Shown here: positions 35,401 through 43,838 of the stretch, piece after piece
Position numbering within the stretch: position 1 is the stretch's first letter
How the letters are laid out: the number at the start of each line of letters is the position of its first letter
Source of the DNA: Methylobacillus methanolivorans
GTDB lineage: Bacteria > Pseudomonadota > Gammaproteobacteria > Burkholderiales > Methylophilaceae
Direction: 5' to 3'
Length of the DNA: 64,000 nucleotides
NCBI RefSeq assembly: GCF_044751345.1
Contig: NZ_JBIWXY010000002.1
Location: forward strand, 496,001 to 560,000
Translations under genes and position numbers: made by a program
Notes under the pieces: model-generated
Told to the model about the DNA's origin: nothing
The model's database searches: none
What the model saw: only the letters and a program-made list of their open reading frames with translations

Positions 35401-35640
35401 CGCTTCCGCCCGGTATTGATGACTGCCCTGGCCATGATGATAGGGATGGCGCCAATGGCATTGGGCCTGGGCGAGGGTGGTGAACAGAATGCGCCGCTAG
35501 GGCGCGCAGTCATCGGCGGCCTGTTGTTTGCCACCATTACCACCCTGATTTTTGTGCCTGTGGTATTTAGCGTTGTGCACCGTAATTACCGCAAGCCCGT
35601 TGTCGAGAATTCGAGTTATGGAGAAGTAAATGTCATCTGA
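32434..35640 (+). CDS. RND-family efflux pump, inner-membrane transporter
   Basis: 1068 residues, typical RND length, with twelve predicted helices and two large periplasmic loops. The N-terminus MLGIVKIALRRPYTFVVMAIL and the proton-relay helix GLALAVGILVDDATVTIEN (near 400, two adjacent Asp) identify an AcrB/MdtF-like (HAE1) exporter rather than a metal pump; no Met-rich or Asp-Glu metal signature is seen. It exports hydrophobic or toxic compounds with the two following genes. It is the first gene of its operon; in AcrAB-type loci the adaptor usually comes first. Confidence 0.92.
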   Translation: MLGIVKIALRRPYTFVVMAILILIAGVLSALRMPTDIFPEIRIPVIAVAWQYAGMSPDQMTGRIMTPFQRSLTTTVNDIEHIEANSYAGFGIVKIFFQPGVDVATANAQVTAISQTMLRLLPPGTQPPLILNYNASTVPILQLALAGKGLTEQNLADLGMNAVRVRLVSVPGAAIPWPFGGKSRQVQIDLDPDAMQARGLSGQDVANALAAQNLILPAGTQKIGNFEYTIQLNNAPSALEELGNLPVKVVNGATVYIRDVAQVRDGNPPQTNLVHVDGARSVLMSVLKNGATSTLAIVDGIKAKLDEIRPTLPDELEVRPINDQSIFVSAAIKGVVLEGCIAAALTSIMILLFLGSWRSTVIIAISIPLSILGAIASLALVGETLNIMTLGGLALAVGILVDDATVTIENINWHLEQGKPVEPAILDGARQIVTPAFVSLLCICIVFVPMFFLEGVSRFLFVPMAEAVMFAMVSSFILSRTLVPTMAKYLLKPHAPHTDLHGNNLVLAPSRNPLVRFQRGFEARFEHFREGYRGVLLLMLANRRKFIAGFMAFILLSFALVPFLGRNFFPEVDGGQILMHVRVPVGTRLEETAAKFANIQTEIRKIIPAHEIETIVDNIGLPISSINLAYNNTGIMGVQDGDIQIALSREHQPTAAYVKRLREELPRLFPDATFTFPPADIVSQILNFGSPAPIDLQIRGNNLQANFDYANMLVAEIRKVPGIADVRIQQSRRNPVLNVDIDRVRAQELGLTTRDVTNNMVVNLAGSSQVAPTFWLNPANGVSYPIVMQTPQYKMDSLSALENLPINGSVPGTSSQILGGLATFSRSNANALVSQYDIQPMVQINATTQGRDLGAVAKEIRQIMDAHADTVPKGSSVALLGQVETMEHAFSGLLFGLVGAIALIYLLIVVNFQSWSDSFVIVSALPAAIAGIVWMLFASFTPLSVPALTGAIMCMGVATANSVLVISFARERLAELGNATQAAIEAGFVRFRPVLMTALAMMIGMAPMALGLGEGGEQNAPLGRAVIGGLLFATITTLIFVPVVFSVVHRNYRKPVVENSSYGEVNVI

Positions 35641-36808
35641 TTTTAGCTCTACTGATCTTGGTGCCCCGCGCCGTACTGTGCGTCGAGGCGGCTTGATCAT
35701 TGCCCTAGTGGCGATTGGAGTGGTGGCGTATGGTTTGACGATACGGGCCAAGGAAAGCGATGCCCTCAAGCAATGGACGGATGAGCAGTCCATCCCATCT
35801 GTCACCCTGGTAGAGCCTGTGGCTGGCAGTAAGATGAGCACGCTGGAATTACCTGCCCGTCTTGAGGCATTTGCGCGTGCACCTATCTATGCGCGTGTGA
35901 GTGGCTACTTGAAGCAATGGCATGTGGATATTGGTAGCCCGGTCAAGGCTGGCCAATTGCTCGGTGAGATTGAAACTCCAGACTTGGACCAGCAGTTGCT
36001 GCAGGCCAAGGCTGATGTGGCGGCTGCCAAGGTGAATGCCGAATTGGCGGGCACCACTGCCAAGCGCTGGCAATCCATGTTGAACACCGATTCTGTCTCC
36101 AAGCAGGAAGTCGATGAGCGCCTGGGTGATTACGCAGCCAAGCAGGCACTCTTGCAAGCTGCCCAGGCAAACCTGGACCGCGTGCAAGCCAATAAGGGTT
36201 TCACTAGGCTGGTGGCACCCTTTGATGGCATCGTGACCGCACGTCATACGGATATTGGCGCCCTCATCAATGCGGGTGAGGCGGCGCAACCACTATTCGT
36301 GGTGTCTGATATGCGCAAGCTGCGTCTTTATGTGAATGTGCCGCAAAGCTATGCGCCAGCATTGGGGCAGGGTACCTTGGCCAAGGTGACGATTCCAGGC
36401 CGTCCAGGTGTAGAGTATTCTGCCAGCTTGGTGGCTTCGTCACGTGCCGTGGATGCGGCTTCTGGCACCACCCTGTTCCAGTTTGTGGTACCGAATAAAG
36501 AGGGCGAGCTGTTACCTGGCGGGTTTGCGCGTGCTGGCATCGAGCTGCCAGCCAGCCAAGCTACGTTGAGCATCCCGGCAAGTGCCATCATCTTCCGCCA
36601 GGATGGCTTGCGTGTCGCCACGCTGGGCGAGCATGACAAGGTTGTGCTGAAGACAGTTACCGTGGCGCGTGATTTGGGTAAAACCCTGGAAATCAGCGCT
36701 GGCTTGGACGCTGGCGATAAGCTGATAGACAGCCCGCCCGATGATATTGCCGATGGCATGCAAGTGCGCGCAAATACGAAAGCCAATCCAGGGGCAGGCC
36801 AGTCATGA
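35630..36808 (+). CDS. RND pump membrane fusion protein (periplasmic adaptor)
   Basis: 392 residues. One N-terminal membrane anchor (about 20-38), a split lipoyl domain (YLKQWHVDIGSPVKAGQLLGEIETPD and FDGIVTARHTDIGALINAG), a coiled-coil hairpin between them (about 115-195), and beta-barrel and membrane-proximal domains to the end. It connects the RND transporter with the outer-membrane channel. ATG lies 11 bases inside the transporter gene, so translation is coupled. Confidence 0.92.
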   Translation: MSSDFSSTDLGAPRRTVRRGGLIIALVAIGVVAYGLTIRAKESDALKQWTDEQSIPSVTLVEPVAGSKMSTLELPARLEAFARAPIYARVSGYLKQWHVDIGSPVKAGQLLGEIETPDLDQQLLQAKADVAAAKVNAELAGTTAKRWQSMLNTDSVSKQEVDERLGDYAAKQALLQAAQANLDRVQANKGFTRLVAPFDGIVTARHTDIGALINAGEAAQPLFVVSDMRKLRLYVNVPQSYAPALGQGTLAKVTIPGRPGVEYSASLVASSRAVDAASGTTLFQFVVPNKEGELLPGGFARAGIELPASQATLSIPASAIIFRQDGLRVATLGEHDKVVLKTVTVARDLGKTLEISAGLDAGDKLIDSPPDDIADGMQVRANTKANPGAGQS

Positions 36809-38208
36809 GCGTCAGGCAATATGCTTTGCTCGGCCTGGCGGCATTGCTTGGAGGCTGTTCGTTTGCGCCCGAGTTGAAATTGCCGGAGGTGCCAGTGGCT
36901 AGCGCCTACAAAGAGGTCCAACCATGGGTGCCGGCTCAGTCGGCTGATCAGTTGCCTCGTGGGGACTGGTGGAAACTGTATGGCGATGCAGAGCTGGATG
37001 CATTGCAAGAGAAGCTGCTGGCACACAGTCCAGACCTTGCAGCGGCACTGGCACGTTATCAGCAGGCGCTGGCTTACAGCGAGCAAGCCCGGGCCGGGTT
37101 GTTTCCTACATTGTTTGCAAATGGGCAAGCCGGGCGTAACCGAGTTTCTGAGCACCGCCCGCTGGTGCCCCCCAATGCGGTGATCCCGCCTACTTACTCC
37201 AACTACAGCATAGGCTTGCAGGCCAATTATGAGCTGGATTTATGGGGGCGTGTACGCAACACGGTCAAGGCCGGGGTGGCCGAGGCTGGCGCGCGCGAGG
37301 CTGATCTTGAATCGGTGCGCTTGAGTTTGCAAGCCCAGCTGGCCGAAAATTTCATCGTGTTGCGTGGCCTGGATCAACAGCTACATATTTTGGCCGAGAC
37401 CGTACAAGCCAACGACAAGGCATTGGTGATTACCAAAACGCGCCACGATGCGGGCATTGTGCCCGGCCTGGATGTGAGCCGTGCCCAAACGCAGCTTGAA
37501 ACCACACGTTCGCAGCTGGAGCAGGTCAAGGCGCAGCGTGCGGTGGTCGAGCATGCGATTGCCGCCCTGGTTGGCGAATCTCCCTCCAGCTTTGCTATCA
37601 CCAGTCGGCAGGATGTGATTGCCCTGCCGCAGATCCCGCTGGGTGTGCCTTCCACTTTGTTGCAGCGCCGGCCTGATATTGCCGCAGCACAGCGGCGTGT
37701 TGCGGCTGCCAATGCCAATATTGGCGTGGCAAAAACGGCTTATTTTCCGGCGTTGAGCTTGAGCGCGGCTTTTGGTTACCAGAGTGTTTCTACCGGGAAC
37801 TGGTTGAGTGCGCCTAGTAATTTCTGGTCGATTGGCCCCGGTATGCTATTCCAGCTCTTTGACGGTGGGCGGCGCAAAGCCCAGGTTGCCCAGGCTGAAG
37901 CGATGCTGGACGAAACGGGTGCGCGCTATCGCGGTGTAGTGCTGGAAGCTTTTCAGCAGGTGGAAGACAACCTGGCGCGGCTCAATCATTACCAATCTGC
38001 TACGGATGCCGAGCGAGCAGCGGCAGAAGCTGCGCAGAAATCAATGGATTTTGCGATGAACCGTTATCGTGAAGGGGCAGCCAACTACCTTGAGGTTACC
38101 TCGGCACAAACGCAGGCCTTGGATACCCAGCGTGCACTGTTGACGCTTAATGTCAGCCAGTTACGTGCCAGCGTGGATTTGATCCGCGCCTTGGGTGGTG
38201 GTTGGTAG
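36805..38208 (+). CDS. outer-membrane efflux channel lipoprotein (NodT/OprM family)
   Basis: 467 residues with a lipoprotein signal ending LGGC (cysteine near residue 18). Two OEP repeats follow: the first around 55-250 with YELDLWGRVRNTVKAG, the second around 255-460 with LLQRRPDIAAAQRRVAAANANIG and IGPGMLFQLFDGGRR. It is the TolC-like exit duct for the pump. It overlaps the adaptor gene by four bases (ATGA). Confidence 0.93.
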   Translation: MSVRQYALLGLAALLGGCSFAPELKLPEVPVASAYKEVQPWVPAQSADQLPRGDWWKLYGDAELDALQEKLLAHSPDLAAALARYQQALAYSEQARAGLFPTLFANGQAGRNRVSEHRPLVPPNAVIPPTYSNYSIGLQANYELDLWGRVRNTVKAGVAEAGAREADLESVRLSLQAQLAENFIVLRGLDQQLHILAETVQANDKALVITKTRHDAGIVPGLDVSRAQTQLETTRSQLEQVKAQRAVVEHAIAALVGESPSSFAITSRQDVIALPQIPLGVPSTLLQRRPDIAAAQRRVAAANANIGVAKTAYFPALSLSAAFGYQSVSTGNWLSAPSNFWSIGPGMLFQLFDGGRRKAQVAQAEAMLDETGARYRGVVLEAFQQVEDNLARLNHYQSATDAERAAAEAAQKSMDFAMNRYREGAANYLEVTSAQTQALDTQRALLTLNVSQLRASVDLIRALGGGW

Positions 38209-38253
38209 CAGCAAGAAGCGTCGGCTACTGCTGCTGCTAGTCTGCAGTGAGGG

Positions 38254-39081
38254 TTATTGCGACGCTGGTTTGTCTTGTGACCAACGTGTCAGGTAATTAC
38301 TGGGCGACTCTCCCATTGAGCGCGAAAACATGCTGGTGAAACCCGCGGTGCTCTCATAACCCAGCGCCAGTGCAATATTGGTGACGCTGGCGCCTTCAAT
38401 CAACATCTCGACGGCTCTGATCAGGCATAGCTGTTGGCGCCAGGCGGAGAAGGTCATGCCGGTTTCCTTCTGGAACAAGCGTGCGAGCGTCCGTGTGCTG
38501 GCTCCGGCAAGCTGTGACCATTCTTCAATATTGCGATTATCACCGGGGTTCTGATGCAGGCGTTCTGTCACGCGGCGTAAACGTTGATCGCGGCCTTCCG
38601 GTAGGAAAAGCGGCGCTTGCTGGGCAATGCTGATCTGGTCGACCAATACGCGCATTAATCTGTGCTCAGGCCCATCAAGCGGATATTGGTTATTGATCGC
38701 AACAGCTTGCGAGACCAGTTCGCGAAGCAACGGTGTCAGCTTGATGACGCAACAGCGTGTAGGCAAGGTGTCCAGCCACGTCGGAGAGATCAATACAGTC
38801 TGCATTTCTGACATTTGGGTATAGGTGACGCTATGCATCGCAGCGCTGGGTATCCAGCAGGCACGGCCTGGTGGGGTAATCCAGGAGCCGTCGCGTGTTT
38901 GTACGCGCATGCTGCCCGAAGTCACGAACATCAATTGTCCGCGCTGGTGCGCGTGTGTTTCAACCTGCCAGTGCTTGGAGTAGCGGCCCACCCGGGCGAC
39001 AACCGGCAATGGAGAAAGGTCCGGATCTGGGCCTGTGCCGTTGAGGTCAGTGAAGACTGGGTAAACTGTGATCTCTGTCAT
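38254..39081 (-). CDS. AraC-family regulator with N-terminal cupin domain
   Basis: 275 residues. An N-terminal cupin (about 20-110; HAHQRGQLMFVTSGSMRV) would bind a small ligand. The C-terminal AraC domain with two helix-turn-helix motifs (about 165-262) ends in the usual ALGYESTAGFTSMFSRSMGESPSNY. It converges with the RND operon and lies 24 bases after the Mla-type genes on the same strand. It could belong to either system; a role in the adjacent pump is a common arrangement but unproven. Confidence 0.85.
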   Translation of the reverse strand: MTEITVYPVFTDLNGTGPDPDLSPLPVVARVGRYSKHWQVETHAHQRGQLMFVTSGSMRVQTRDGSWITPPGRACWIPSAAMHSVTYTQMSEMQTVLISPTWLDTLPTRCCVIKLTPLLRELVSQAVAINNQYPLDGPEHRLMRVLVDQISIAQQAPLFLPEGRDQRLRRVTERLHQNPGDNRNIEEWSQLAGASTRTLARLFQKETGMTFSAWRQQLCLIRAVEMLIEGASVTNIALALGYESTAGFTSMFSRSMGESPSNYLTRWSQDKPASQ

Positions 39082-39105
39082 GTTGCAGGTGGCTGCTTAA
39101 GAGGC

Positions 39106-39717
39106 TCATGGCAGCGTGCTGGTTTGGCATTCACTGAAGGACTGACTGGTTTGCTTCGCCCAATCAGCGGCCTGCTGCAATGCTTGCGTACTGGCGGCAT
39201 TCAATGCTGCAACACCCCCGCGGGCATCGGCACTTTGTGCAGTGCTCTGCGCGGAGAGTAAGGTGGAAGCGAGTTGTTTACGCGATCGCCTGTCAATCAG
39301 GCCTGCTTGTAGCTGCACTACGCCATGGCTGCTGCTGGCGCTATCAAATACTTGGTCAAATGCCGCAATCTGCAGTTTTACGTTACAACTTGTATTGTTA
39401 GAGGGCGCATTGACAATCTTTTGACGCAATAACTCCGCAGGCAGGGTAGACCAGCGGCTTTCTGTATAGCCGAATACCTGGGCTGGATTCTTGTCGTTGA
39501 GGCGGTAGCGGATATTGCTATGTTGGATGGCATCCGTGGCACTCAGCTGCTCGATAGGCAGGTCGAAACTCACGCGATTTTCATTGGATTGCAAGCCGAA
39601 ATCATAAAAGTCCAATTGCTTGGTTTCAGGCTTGATTGAGCTAACGCAGGCATTGAGGCCGAGTGTTGCCAGCAACAGGAATGCAATAGGTGGGGTGATG
39701 TGCATGGGATACCTCAT
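39106..39717 (-). CDS. ABC-type transport auxiliary lipoprotein (PqiC/MCE-associated)
   Basis: 203 residues with a lipobox LNAC (cysteine near residue 24) and the beta-rich domain of PqiC-like proteins (DFYDFGLQSN, then YTESRWSTLPAELLRQKI). Such lipoproteins sit in the outer membrane and act with MCE proteins. The start overlaps the MlaD-like gene by four bases, so it is the fourth component of the same transporter. Confidence 0.8.
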   Translation of the reverse strand: MRYPMHITPPIAFLLLATLGLNACVSSIKPETKQLDFYDFGLQSNENRVSFDLPIEQLSATDAIQHSNIRYRLNDKNPAQVFGYTESRWSTLPAELLRQKIVNAPSNNTSCNVKLQIAAFDQVFDSASSSHGVVQLQAGLIDRRSRKQLASTLLSAQSTAQSADARGGVAALNAASTQALQQAADWAKQTSQSFSECQTSTLP

Positions 39718-40664
39718 TGAGCGGGTTTGAAGCCAGATTCACCTGGGCCAGGGCGTAGCGTCGGTTTACCAAAAATCAGGCTTTGCGGGTTTTCTTCCAG
39801 CATATCCAACAGTCGTCTGATACGGCGTGCATCGTCATTGGCAGTGACTGTCAGTTCATTAATACTAGGCAGGGTTTCGTTATTGAGCGTGTCGCCTATC
39901 AGGCTAACACTTTGGCGGAAGTCACCAGACATGCCGCGTATGTCCTGCACCGTGGCGGTGAGCTCATTGAGCAAGGGCGTGGCGGCCTGCGTGGCTTGTT
40001 GCAGGTTATCCAATGTTTGCGTCAGGTGCTGCTGATTTTGTGCAGACATAAATTTGCTGGCCTTACCGAAGGCATCATTGGCAGATACCAGCGTTTCGCC
40101 TAGCTTGGATGAGGCATGCTCAAGATTGGCAAGGGTCTGGTTCAGGCTTTGTACGTCAATACTTTGCATCACAGTGTTGGCTTGCTCGATGGTGGAGACA
40201 CCGTGGTTGACGAATGCTTCTACCTTGTCCACCAACTGCGGCACGCGTTCGGAAATGCGGTCTATGAGCGATGGGCGCATAGTAATGAGCGAGCCAGGGG
40301 CCAGCTGCTCGCCCGTGTCATTCAGGTCGTTGAGGTCAATATAGGCAAGCCCTGTTACGCCTTGCGCGCGCAGTTCTGCATAGGCATCCTTGGTCAGGTG
40401 CAGTTTCTCATCGACGCGAATGGTGATCTCGATAGAGGATTGCGAGTTTGGGTCAAGCGATATATCCGAGACCTTGCCGACATTGACGCCACGGAATTTC
40501 ACTGAGGCTTCCTGGCTAAGGCCGGTCACTGGTTGTTTCGAGATGATCTTGTATTCCGTGAATGCCTGGCGCGTGCCACTCATCCACCAGAATGCAAAGG
40601 CGAGAATGCCGATCAGGATGAGGGTAACAATGCCAACGGCAAGGGCGTGAGCGCGATTTTCCAT
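39714..40664 (-). CDS. MCE/MlaD-family substrate-binding protein
   Basis: 316 residues. One N-terminal membrane helix (about 10-28), a single MCE domain (about 40-120; VKFRGVNVGKVSDISLD) and a long predicted coiled coil (about 150-270). A proline-rich tail ends the protein. It should span part of the periplasm and hand phospholipid between membranes. It is longer than E. coli MlaD (about 183 residues), so it more resembles the paralogous MCE systems that carry a PqiC-type lipoprotein. Confidence 0.88.
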   Translation of the reverse strand: MENRAHALAVGIVTLILIGILAFAFWWMSGTRQAFTEYKIISKQPVTGLSQEASVKFRGVNVGKVSDISLDPNSQSSIEITIRVDEKLHLTKDAYAELRAQGVTGLAYIDLNDLNDTGEQLAPGSLITMRPSLIDRISERVPQLVDKVEAFVNHGVSTIEQANTVMQSIDVQSLNQTLANLEHASSKLGETLVSANDAFGKASKFMSAQNQQHLTQTLDNLQQATQAATPLLNELTATVQDIRGMSGDFRQSVSLIGDTLNNETLPSINELTVTANDDARRIRRLLDMLEENPQSLIFGKPTLRPGPGESGFKPAQ

Positions 40665-40667
40665 AAA

Positions 40668-41453
40668 TTATCCAGTTCTCTCCAGGCGAATGCGTACACC
40701 TTGGAAAAAGTGTTGCACAAAGGGATGGTCAATATTACCCAGCTCGCGTAGGCCGCAATTGGCGACGATGCGTTTGTCGGCGAGCACGGCAACCTTGTCG
40801 GTGAGTGATACCAAGGTGTCCAGGTCGTGCGTGACGAAGATCACCGTCAAGCCCAGGGCATGTTTGATGCTCTTGATCAATTCGACGAATTTTTCGCTGC
40901 GGTCCGGGTCCAGCCCCGCGGTTGGCTCATCCAGCAGCAATAGCTCGGGTTCTAGCGCTAATGCACGAGCCAGGGCGACACGCTTGATCATGCCGCCGGA
41001 TAGCTGCGAAGGCAACCTTGAGCCAGTATCCAGCTCCAGTTCTACCAATGATAGTTTGTGCAGTACCAATTGATGAATGGTGGCTTCGTCGAATTGCCTG
41101 AGCTCCCGCAGCGGAAAAGCAATGTTGTCATATACGCTCAAGGCAGAAAACAGTGCGCCTTGTTGAAACAGCATGCCGAGTCGGTTCATCAGGCGTTGTT
41201 GCGGGACGCGATCCATCGCATGCAGGTTTTTGCCAAAAAGCAGCACCTCACCTTTGGTCGGGCGTGTCAGGCCGACGATGTGTCTGAGCAGCGTGGTCTT
41301 GCCGCTGCCTGAGCCGCCTACTAGCGAGACGATTTCGCCTGCGTTGATGGTCAAGTCTAGATCCTGGTGCACTACATTACTGCCAAATACGGTCCAGACC
41401 TTCTTGATTTCACAGATTGGATGCGCCTGTTTTTCTGTCATATGCTCTGCCAT
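40668..41453 (-). CDS. MlaF-type ABC ATPase
   Basis: 261 residues, one ABC domain: Walker A GGSGSGKTT (near 50), signature LSGGMIKRVALARAL, Walker B LLLLDEPTAGLDP. The TAGLDPD context is typical of MCE-associated ATPases. It powers lipid transport with the MlaE-like permease seven bases upstream. Full length. Confidence 0.9.
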   Translation of the reverse strand: MAEHMTEKQAHPICEIKKVWTVFGSNVVHQDLDLTINAGEIVSLVGGSGSGKTTLLRHIVGLTRPTKGEVLLFGKNLHAMDRVPQQRLMNRLGMLFQQGALFSALSVYDNIAFPLRELRQFDEATIHQLVLHKLSLVELELDTGSRLPSQLSGGMIKRVALARALALEPELLLLDEPTAGLDPDRSEKFVELIKSIKHALGLTVIFVTHDLDTLVSLTDKVAVLADKRIVANCGLRELGNIDHPFVQHFFQGVRIRLERTG

Positions 41454-41459
41454 GGGTGC

Positions 41460-42578
41460 TTATACCCCGATGCCGCTGGTGAGAATGGCAAAAGCGGCGT
41501 CGATCAGGATGACGCAGGTGATCGCAGTGACGACTGAACTGGTGGTGCTTCGGCTCAAGCTTTCGGTATTGGGCTTGATGCGCAGGCCGAAGTGGCAGGC
41601 CATGACGGCCACGATAAAGCCGAACATGAAGCCCTTGATGATACTGAGCGTGATGTTGACCGGTTGCACTACCGCTGCCAGATAGTCGAAGAAAAAGCGG
41701 AATCCAAGGCCTAGCTCAAGGTTGGCAGAGAGAGCACCGCCAAATAAGGCCCAGCACGAAGTCCATATTACCAGGAATGGCGCGATGAAAGTGAGCCCTA
41801 GCACTTTGGGCAGCACCACGCGCAGAATGCGGGAAATGCCCATGGTGGCCAGTGCATCAATCTCCTCGGTAACGCGCATGACGCCGATTTGCGCCGCCAT
41901 GGCAGAGCCAGAGCGCCCTGCGATCAATACCGCCATAAGGATAGGCCCTAATTCGCGAATGACGGCTAGCCCGAGAATATTGACGATGAAGATGTCTGCG
42001 CCAAAGGTGCGTAGCTGGGTTGCCATCAGGTAACTCATGGCAATCCCGATCATGAACCCAAGCAGCGCGGTGACGGGTAAAGCGGTCACACCGCTTTTGT
42101 AAATATTGGCGCTGAACTCGCGCCAAGGGAAATCCTGCGGACGGCGAAAGAGGTAGCCTAACTCCAATATCAACAGCCCGACTAACTTGACGAAATCGAC
42201 GATATGGCTGGAGAGGAACATCGTCAGTTTGCCGGCTCCGGCAATCAGTCTAAGCCAGTCAAAGCGTGGTGGCTTGTGATCATCCTTGGCCTCAATGCTG
42301 GCCAAAGTATCAAATAAGGTAGCTTGTTCTTCAGTTAGCGTAACGCGGTTTTCCAGTTGGCCCTGCCAACCATTCCATAAGACTGCTGCACCAGCGGTAT
42401 CCAGCTGTTCGACCTGGGTCAGGTCCCACTGCATCTTGGCATCGGCAAAGTATGGTTTGAGCGCCCGACGCAACTGGGCGAAGTCATTATCCAGGTCGCG
42501 CAAGGACCATTGACCATGCAGGGCAATGCGTTTTGCGCCCTGGGGAGTTTGCTCTACCTGAAAACTTGCTGCAGCCAT
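41460..42578 (-). CDS. MlaE-type permease fused to an N-terminal STAS domain
   Basis: 372 residues. The first about 95 residues resemble a STAS domain, the role that MlaB plays as a separate protein in E. coli. The remainder is the MlaE permease with the family motif ELGPILMAVLIAGRSGSAMAAQIG near residue 225. It is the first gene of a minus-strand operon permease-ATPase-MCE-lipoprotein, perhaps also including the AraC gene. The fusion removes the need for a separate mlaB; no mlaC-like gene is present. Confidence 0.88.
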   Translation of the reverse strand: MAAASFQVEQTPQGAKRIALHGQWSLRDLDNDFAQLRRALKPYFADAKMQWDLTQVEQLDTAGAAVLWNGWQGQLENRVTLTEEQATLFDTLASIEAKDDHKPPRFDWLRLIAGAGKLTMFLSSHIVDFVKLVGLLILELGYLFRRPQDFPWREFSANIYKSGVTALPVTALLGFMIGIAMSYLMATQLRTFGADIFIVNILGLAVIRELGPILMAVLIAGRSGSAMAAQIGVMRVTEEIDALATMGISRILRVVLPKVLGLTFIAPFLVIWTSCWALFGGALSANLELGLGFRFFFDYLAAVVQPVNITLSIIKGFMFGFIVAVMACHFGLRIKPNTESLSRSTTSSVVTAITCVILIDAAFAILTSGIGV

Positions 42579-42707
42579 AGCATCCTTTGGTGATTGTGGA
42601 GCCAGTCATGTCATGAGGTTCCAGCCAGAAGGCTGGTATCGCATCGGCAGATGGATGCCGCCGATGCGCTCTTTATAACATGGGTAATGGCAGATGAAAC
42701 TTGCTAT

Positions 42708-43256
42708 TTATATTTTGCCGTCCAGGCCCATCTGGAAATATTTGTGGACGATTTTTTCCTGGTTTTCCAATAGCCAGTCGATATCCGGCTTGTTGCTCAT
42801 CGCCTTGTGGATGGCATTGGCAGTCGCCTTGCGGTGGATATCAAACAGGATCTTGTGATCCAGGTTATCTTGTTCGGCCACGATAGGGTTGAGCCAGACC
42901 GAGACGATGATGCCGAGGTCATTGGCTTTTTCCTTAGGGATGTCGCCATTACGCACCGCATCCAGCACGCCATTGGCGATCGCGGCTTGCACGGTGCCCA
43001 TGAGGATGTTGGTATAACGCTCATTCTTGACGGTGACCTTGCTCACCATGATGGTGGCAGGGCGGACCATAATGTCGGTGTTGAGGATGGCAAGTACACG
43101 GGAGTGGCCTTTCACTTGGTCGCCGAGCAATGTGCCGAAAGCCGTCCCCATAGGGCCATCCATCTCGCCGATGATGACTTCAGGCTCTGCTGCCGTGCCA
43201 GGAGGGCCTCCTGCTACCAGGGCCTCGCCGACGCGCATGAAAATCTTGTCACTCAC
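42708..43256 (-). CDS. formaldehyde-activating enzyme (Fae) paralogue lacking the active-site histidine
   Basis: 182 residues. GTG 43256 is chosen because AAGGAG lies six bases upstream. Fae condenses formaldehyde with tetrahydromethanopterin. The fold signature is clear (VGEALV, a xIIGxxxGPxxTAF segment, SKVTVKNERY, ANDLGIIVSVWL). Canonical Fae has A-H-I-D before IIG, while here the matching stretch reads A-E-P-E, so the histidine taken as the catalytic acid is missing. It is also longer at the C-terminus. This fits the divergent Fae-like paralogues of Methylophilaceae, whose function is not settled; formaldehyde binding or sensing is possible. Confidence 0.85.
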   Translation of the reverse strand: MSDKIFMRVGEALVAGGPPGTAAEPEVIIGEMDGPMGTAFGTLLGDQVKGHSRVLAILNTDIMVRPATIMVSKVTVKNERYTNILMGTVQAAIANGVLDAVRNGDIPKEKANDLGIIVSVWLNPIVAEQDNLDHKILFDIHRKATANAIHKAMSNKPDIDWLLENQEKIVHKYFQMGLDGKI

Positions 43257-43415
43257 TTGTTTCTCCTTGCTGATGAAATGAAATAGATAACGAAAATAAT
43301 GGATCAGTTACTTTTAACTGAAATCCGCGCTAATTGCAAAAATGCTGGCAGACCACTCAATGACAACAGCGGCAGGCTATAATTTCCCGGCTTACTATTT
43401 TTAAAGGCAAAACCC

Positions 43416-43835
43416 ATGAAAAGTTACCGTAAAGAGCTGTGGTTCAATGCGCCTTCGCGCGTGGCATTTATCAACATTACGCACGAAGTCGAGGCCTGTT
43501 TGCGCGAGAGCGGTGTCAGGGAAGGGATGGTGTTGGTGAATGCCATGCACATTACTGCCAGCGTCTTTATCAATGACGATGAATCCGGTTTGCATCATGA
43601 CTACCGCGAGTGGCTGGAGCGCCTTGCACCGCATGAGCCTATTCGCAATTATCGCCACAATGATACTGGCGAAGATAATGCCGATGCGCATATGAAGCGC
43701 CAGGTGATGGGACGTGAAGTGGTCGTAGCGGTGACTGACGGGCAATTGGACTTTGGCCCGTGGGAACAGATTTTTTACGGTGAGTTCGATGGGCGGCGCA
43801 ACAAGCGCGTCCTGGTTAAGATTATTGGTGAGTAA
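43416..43835 (+). CDS. yjbQ: YjbQ/UPF0047-family protein
   Basis: 139 residues, the usual length. The family signature is visible: a VLVNAMHITASVFINDDESGLHHD region with the conserved metal-binding His, HNDTGEDNADAHMKRQVMG, and a C-terminal GPWEQIFYGEFDGRR. Family members show weak thiamine-phosphate-synthase activity; the physiological role is unclear. It diverges from the Fae paralogue. TATAAT at 43378-43383 is a likely -10. Confidence 0.92.
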   Translation: MKSYRKELWFNAPSRVAFINITHEVEACLRESGVREGMVLVNAMHITASVFINDDESGLHHDYREWLERLAPHEPIRNYRHNDTGEDNADAHMKRQVMGREVVVAVTDGQLDFGPWEQIFYGEFDGRRNKRVLVKIIGE

Positions 43836-43838
43836 GCT

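Noticed and set aside
43340..43383. Sigma-54 promoter before yjbQ (TGGCA at 43345)
   Set aside because: No GC doublet at the required -12 spacing; TATAAT with a sigma-70 type start is simpler.
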